A DNA stretch of 64,000 nt from Paenibacillus sp. FSL R7-0273 (GTDB lineage Bacteria > Bacillota > Bacilli > Paenibacillales > Paenibacillaceae), in NCBI RefSeq assembly GCF_000758625.1, contig NZ_CP009283.1, positions 4,475,501 through 4,539,500 of the forward strand, in the 5' to 3' direction. The position numbers and the translations under genes are program-made. The notes under the pieces are model-generated. The model was not told the DNA's origin. It made no database searches and saw nothing but the letters and a program-made list of their open reading frames with translations. This document shows, one piece after another, positions 60,677 to 64,000 of this stretch; the first letter of the stretch is position 1; each line of letters begins with the position of its first letter.

Positions 60677-61401
60677 ATCTTCATCCGGTTAACCGGCTTA
60701 ACCTGAAAGATGTAATGCGTAGTCCCTCTTATCTGAGTATGGCTATTATTGTACTGCTCGTTCCACTTCAGTCGGTTATACAGATATCCTACGGCAAATC
60801 TGATTCAGCAGGATTTACGGTGGCCTATACGCTGCTCACCTTGAATCTATCGGTCTATTTTCTGCTGAATATGTTAACGGTTGGCCTGATTGTCATCTCA
60901 GAAAAGAGTACCGGACGCTGCGAATATTACCTCGCCAATAAGCTGGATGTTCATCGCCTAACCTCGATCTACAGTCTATCCTCCCATTTGCTGTGTATAG
61001 GGCCCATTGTCTTTCTGAACATTCTCATTATGGGGTACGCTTCAATTATGAAGCAGGAGATACTGCAGGAGGTATATTTCAGCACTGCCTTTGTCTATTT
61101 CGCAATTACTTTCCTGCTGTTTACCCGCAGTGTAACGAGTGTAATGACGCTGGTTTCCATGTTATCAACAACGCCGGAGCGGATTCGCACCGCCTTGTCT
61201 GTTGGTTCTGTGCTGTTCGTATTTGGAGCAACGCTGACCGGAACGCTCATTAACAAGCTGGGATGGGTTCCCGGCCACAGCTCGATTACCTGGACCATCG
61301 GTTCAAGCCTGCTATTGCTTACTATACTGTGTGCCGTAGTTCAGCATATGTTGAAGAAGAGATTAAGCAATGAAACGGTGATTCTTGCTCTTAGACAATA
61401 G
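60673..61401 (+). CDS. ABC-2-type exporter membrane subunit
   Basis: 242 residues with six hydrophobic segments (starting about 16, 50, 100, 135, 175, 210). Translationally coupled to the ATPase gene. Sequence such as STGRCEYYLANKLDVHRLT after the second span is the cytoplasmic loop that contacts the ATPase in such exporters. Terminator follows at 61422. Confidence 0.75.
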   Translation: MNLHPVNRLNLKDVMRSPSYLSMAIIVLLVPLQSVIQISYGKSDSAGFTVAYTLLTLNLSVYFLLNMLTVGLIVISEKSTGRCEYYLANKLDVHRLTSIYSLSSHLLCIGPIVFLNILIMGYASIMKQEILQEVYFSTAFVYFAITFLLFTRSVTSVMTLVSMLSTTPERIRTALSVGSVLFVFGATLTGTLINKLGWVPGHSSITWTIGSSLLLLTILCAVVQHMLKKRLSNETVILALRQ

Positions 61402-61421
61402 AGGCCTTGTGCAAAAAACAC

Positions 61422-61454
61422 GAAAAAGCCCCCGCCATTAGCAGCAGGAGCTTA
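61422..61454. terminator. Terminator between convergent genes
   Basis: AAAAAGCCCCCGCC against GCAGGAGCTT forms an imperfect stem, with a T run on the minus strand. Confidence 0.55.
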
Positions 61455-61466
61455 TGTACATACACA

Positions 61467-61826
61467 CTAAACCTTGAACAGCACAATAATCTCTGTCAGC
61501 AGCACCAGACCGGCCGCAGATACACCAAACGAATTGATCAGCGTGAGCGCCTCCGGATAAGATTCTTTACGGAATTGGGAGCACAGGGAAACTGTCCACA
61601 GCACGGTGAAAAAGAGTCCTACCGATCCGCAGCCCTGCTCCGCCAGAGCACGTCTTCTGCGGGAGAAAAAGGTGCCCAGCCCGGCAAAAGTGAACAGCAT
61701 ATAAATGACCAGCTCCGCGGTTGAAATCGCGATAATCTCCCCGGCCGAAAAAAGATGCATTAAAGTGTACTGAATGCACAGCCCCATAAACACAAGCAGG
61801 TTAAAGGAAACTTTGGGTAAGCTCAA
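61467..61826 (-). CDS. Small membrane protein, 119 residues
   Basis: Start TTG 61826 has GGAGG eight bases upstream. Four hydrophobic helices (about 6-25, 31-52, 68-85, 98-118) separated by a basic loop SRRRRALAEQG. No family recognised. Confidence 0.6.
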   Translation of the reverse strand: MSLPKVSFNLLVFMGLCIQYTLMHLFSAGEIIAISTAELVIYMLFTFAGLGTFFSRRRRALAEQGCGSVGLFFTVLWTVSLCSQFRKESYPEALTLINSFGVSAAGLVLLTEIIVLFKV

Positions 61827-61948
61827 GTCCTATTCCTCCATTTGCGCAATAATGTATAGCAGCATTTAGATAACGCTTACATTATAATTGCAAACGGTTT
61901 CCTTTTCTGTGACTTATGATTCTACATGCCTAATAATAATCAGCGCCG

Positions 61949-62443
61949 CTACCAGGCCGACAACCTCGTTCTGAAATCATTTTCATCTGTCGTGTATTGC
62001 ACGTTGCTGTAGCCCTGTGATTGTGCATTCAAATACAGCTCCGCCAGTTTGTCCTGATCCTTACAGTAAACCGCAGCATACACACAATCCACAATGATTA
62101 GTACAAACTGGCAGTCACTTTTTACGTACTCTTCGTACGTCTGAACATTGACCACCTTCGTCCCCTTCGGAAAAGCCTTCAGGTCTGCAAAAATAATATA
62201 GTACTCGTTATTCTCTACAATATCCTTAAGCACGACACCGTCCATATCAAATAGCTGATTAGGGAAAAGAGGGTCTGTAATAATCTCTTCATTACAGAAA
62301 TAAGCCTCCTCGCCCCCGTTATACCAGTCATAGGCAGCAGTATCGAACGGTTGCAGGAGATCTCCCAGGAAACGTCCGCGCTCATTCGGAATCTCACAGG
62401 TCAATCCCCTTTTCTTCATTCCTGTATCGCTTGTAATATTCAT
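61949..62443 (-). CDS. DUF2691-like protein
   Basis: 164 residues, soluble, ATG 62443 seven bases after GGAGGAGC. The pattern KRGLTCEIPNERGRFLGDLL near the start and NNEYYIIFADLKAFPKG in the middle matches Bacillus DUF2691 proteins as I remember them; function unknown. Thirteen bases downstream of a membrane protein gene, so likely co-transcribed. Confidence 0.6.
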   Translation of the reverse strand: MNITSDTGMKKRGLTCEIPNERGRFLGDLLQPFDTAAYDWYNGGEEAYFCNEEIITDPLFPNQLFDMDGVVLKDIVENNEYYIIFADLKAFPKGTKVVNVQTYEEYVKSDCQFVLIIVDCVYAAVYCKDQDKLAELYLNAQSQGYSNVQYTTDENDFRTRLSAW

Positions 62444-62456
62444 TTATGCTCCTCCA

Positions 62457-62843
62457 TTATCCTCCAAGTGCCACTATAAGGCTGCTGATCAGCATTAATA
62501 TCGAAACCGGTGCCCAGATTCTTCGTTCCCGGACGCTTTTGGTAATAAGATTTAGAACAGAAGCTACCACGGAAAAAGCGACTACGAACCAGACAGCCAC
62601 ATCCGCAAGCTCCCGCCAGCCGGGCAAAAGAATGTCCGCTTTACTAAGCACTATCAGCGCAAGCAGAGCAAGAATTACAATCTGAATCAGGCACGCCACT
62701 CGCATAGGAGCCGGAAGCCTTCCAGGAAACTTTCCGCCCATCGCATACTCTCCCCAGGGCATACCTGCAGCCAGTGCTGCCTGAAACAAAATGACTATAG
62801 TAATCAGGATTGAAAAGCCGGTTGCTGCCAGGGTTAGGGTCAT
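62457..62843 (-). CDS. Membrane protein, 128 residues, four spans
   Basis: Four predicted helices (about 5-25, 48-66, 77-96, 108-127), with short loops and PWGEYAMGGKFPGRLP between the first two, a stretch I associate with small conserved membrane proteins of Bacillota. Function unknown. AGGA before the ATG. Confidence 0.6.
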   Translation of the reverse strand: MTLTLAATGFSILITIVILFQAALAAGMPWGEYAMGGKFPGRLPAPMRVACLIQIVILALLALIVLSKADILLPGWRELADVAVWFVVAFSVVASVLNLITKSVRERRIWAPVSILMLISSLIVALGG

Positions 62844-62876
62844 TGTTGGTTCCTCACGTTTCTGGAGGGTAATAGT

Positions 62877-63209
62877 TCAATCTGTTTTTACCAAAATATC
62901 ATTGTATATTTGTGTTACCTCGGCATATCCGACTACTCGGCTGCCCTCCTGAATTGTTAACACTCTGCCGATCCATAAAGTACGAGGGTAATATTCCGGA
63001 GTTATAAAAGTAATAGTCCCCATTACACTATCCCCTGGTTGTACCATAACATCTCCATAATATTTATGTATACCCGTCGTTAAATAATCATCTTTCACCA
63101 AATGTGCCGGACGGTAGCCTGATTGCACTGGCCTATTTCGGCCATTGCCTTTCCCGTCACTTTTTAACAGAGTTATTTTTGCAGCAATATGTGGTAAGTA
63201 TGGAATCAC
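62877..63209 (-). CDS. Free-standing EF-Tu domain III-like protein
   Basis: 110 residues, GTG start after AGGAGGAGG. IAAKITLLKSDGKGNGRN, SGYRPAH, VMVQPGDSVMGTITFI and EGSRVVGYAEVTQI line up in order with EF-Tu domain III (sheet AEVY, NYRPQFY, VMPGDN, EGGRTVGAG). The GTPase domain and domain II are absent. Such stand-alone proteins occur in Bacillota; role unknown, perhaps binding of tRNA-like or protein ligands. Confidence 0.65.
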   Translation of the reverse strand: MIPYLPHIAAKITLLKSDGKGNGRNRPVQSGYRPAHLVKDDYLTTGIHKYYGDVMVQPGDSVMGTITFITPEYYPRTLWIGRVLTIQEGSRVVGYAEVTQIYNDILVKTD

Positions 63210-63312
63210 CCGATTACTTCCTCCTCCTATTATTTTATTTTTTATCCCTTATCTCACAAAGAATTTCTTCGATTCCTTCCATTTTCTCATGGCACGTATT
63301 TCACTTATAGAT

Positions 63313-63684
63313 TTAATCTGTAGAATACCGTTTGGCTAACTTCCAATTTAAAAACAGATTGATATCACTTACTGCATCTATAATTGTTCCCCTGTATTCT
63401 TCATTTTGCCTTAGTTCCTTTAAAATAACCGGCTTTACTAATCTCTTATCAAGCACTCCCTTTGTCCTTGCGATATGAGCTAATCCAAACACAGCATTTG
63501 CTCTTACATGAGCATCTTTATGCTGTGCTAATTCCAAACATAAATTTTGAGCCATTCTCCAATTAGGGTGATGCAAGCCTACTGATATCGGTAACAGAAT
63601 CAGTTCTTCAATCACCTGACGATCTAGAATCTCTTTGATTTCCAGTCCGGTGTACTCACGTATTTCTTGATATTTTCGTTCCAT
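63313..63684 (-). CDS. HEAT-repeat-like small protein
   Basis: 123 residues, ATG 63684 seven bases after GGGGAG. Pairs of helices with the HEAT-like unit NLCLELAQHKDAHVRANAVF (about 48-67). Probably a protein-binding scaffold; family members of this size stand near toxin-immunity loci in some Bacillota, but function here is unknown. Confidence 0.6.
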   Translation of the reverse strand: MERKYQEIREYTGLEIKEILDRQVIEELILLPISVGLHHPNWRMAQNLCLELAQHKDAHVRANAVFGLAHIARTKGVLDKRLVKPVILKELRQNEEYRGTIIDAVSDINLFLNWKLAKRYSTD

Positions 63685-63731
63685 AGAATGCTCCCCATTT
63701 ATTTGGTACTTCTCCTTTCGCCTCTACTACA

Positions 63732-63776
63732 CAAAAAGCACCGGAAACCCGCGGCTCTGTGCGCTTTTCCAGTGCT
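63732..63776 (-). terminator. Terminator of the DinB-family gene
   Basis: On the minus strand AGCACTGGAAA pairs with TTTCCGGTGCT (one G-T) and is followed by TTTTG. Confidence 0.8.
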
Positions 63777-63806
63777 AATTTCAGATTTACTAAGCCTTCA
63801 AAGAGG

Positions 63807-64000
63807 CTAACTATAAAACAGGCCCCTGCCGACAAAATTGGCACTCACCGGCTCTTTACCGATCTCCCGGGCCCAGACGGACAGCTGGCCGGTATGGTGG
63901 ATTTCGTGGGCAATCAGGTGCCGCATAACCTCTCCGCACGGATGGGGCACCTCTGTGCCGTCATCCAGGATGTCAGTCATCATCCGGTTCTCCTGACTGT
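63807..64000 (-). CDS. DinB-family protein, C-terminal part (5' end outside window)
   Basis: About 64 codons before TAG at 63807-63809. HLIAHEIHHTGQLSVWAREIG carries the H-x3-HH metal motif of DinB/YfiT four-helix proteins (quoted in part as AHEIHHTGQ). These are metal-dependent thiol-linked enzymes or damage-induced proteins. Start lies beyond base 64000. Confidence 0.78.
   Translation of the reverse strand, partial: SQENRMMTDILDDGTEVPHPCGEVMRHLIAHEIHHTGQLSVWAREIGKEPVSANFVGRGLFYS

Overview
The window looks like a chromosomal segment of a Paenibacillus-type member of the Bacillota. Pointers are strong AGGAGG ribosome sites, many low-GC Gram-positive families (GlpP, FosB, MetNIQ, a Btr-like AraC regulator, DUF600 immunity, ECF transporter), several sugar ABC transporters, and secreted plant-polysaccharide hydrolases with X2 and CBM3 modules. 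Most genes are on the minus strand. No rRNA, tRNA, insertion sequence or CRISPR array was seen.

Layout. 1-5.9 kb: LplB/YtcP-type oligosaccharide ABC transporter with a membrane-anchored AraC sensor-regulator; the second permease is divergent from the first. 6.3-6.6 kb: a cluster of short inverted repeats and a terminator. 6.7-12.0 kb: ECF vitamin/micronutrient-type transporter (S component, double ATPase, EcfT) followed by a PHP phosphoesterase, with a divergent RpiR regulator. 12.1-14.6 kb: small genes, an OsmC-family protein, duplicated terminators and a second repeat cluster. 14.8-17.4 kb: a modular GH26 mannanase with a cre-like site. 17.5-20.9 kb: HAD hydrolase, hypothetical protein, RidA-family protein and a serine hydrolase. 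21.0-28.5 kb: a glycerophosphodiester scavenging locus (GlpP antiterminator, NagD-like phosphatase, two GDPDs, UgpC/A/E/B-like transporter) with an intrinsic terminator just after glpP. 28.8-32.6 kb: UPF0173 hydrolase, PaaX-family regulator, YyaL-like protein.

32.7-42.6 kb is visibly AT-richer than its surroundings and reads as an accessory region: a Sec-exported multidomain nuclease toxin with a DUF600/YezG-type immunity gene, gene remnants, a nonsense-interrupted membrane-anchored gene whose ribosome site is a 13-G tract, small membrane proteins and two paralogous XRE regulators. 42.7-47.0 kb: tandem-HTH MerR regulator divergent from an alpha/beta hydrolase, a stalk-domain protein, and a GH5 glucanase with a full-consensus cre. 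47.3-50.9 kb: Fur-controlled siderophore locus (binding protein, FhuF-like reductase, Btr-like regulator whose sensor domain is a paralogue of the binding protein). 51-52.4 kb: FosB, two small genes and a large imperfect-palindrome repeat also present at 25.3 kb. 52.7-59.7 kb: a long operon combining GntR regulator, M20 amidohydrolase, MetNIQ, a UroD/MtaA-like protein with an H-x-C...C zinc motif, a ProC-like reductase and a VOC protein. 59.9-64 kb: a two-gene ABC exporter, small membrane and hypothetical genes, a free-standing EF-Tu domain III-like protein, and a DinB-family gene running off the edge.

The most noteworthy items are the Sec-type nuclease toxin/immunity pair, the MetNIQ-methyltransferase-amidohydrolase operon, the ECF-PHP-RpiR cassette of unknown substrate, and three families of non-coding repeats. 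All function calls come from reading the sequence; no database search was run.
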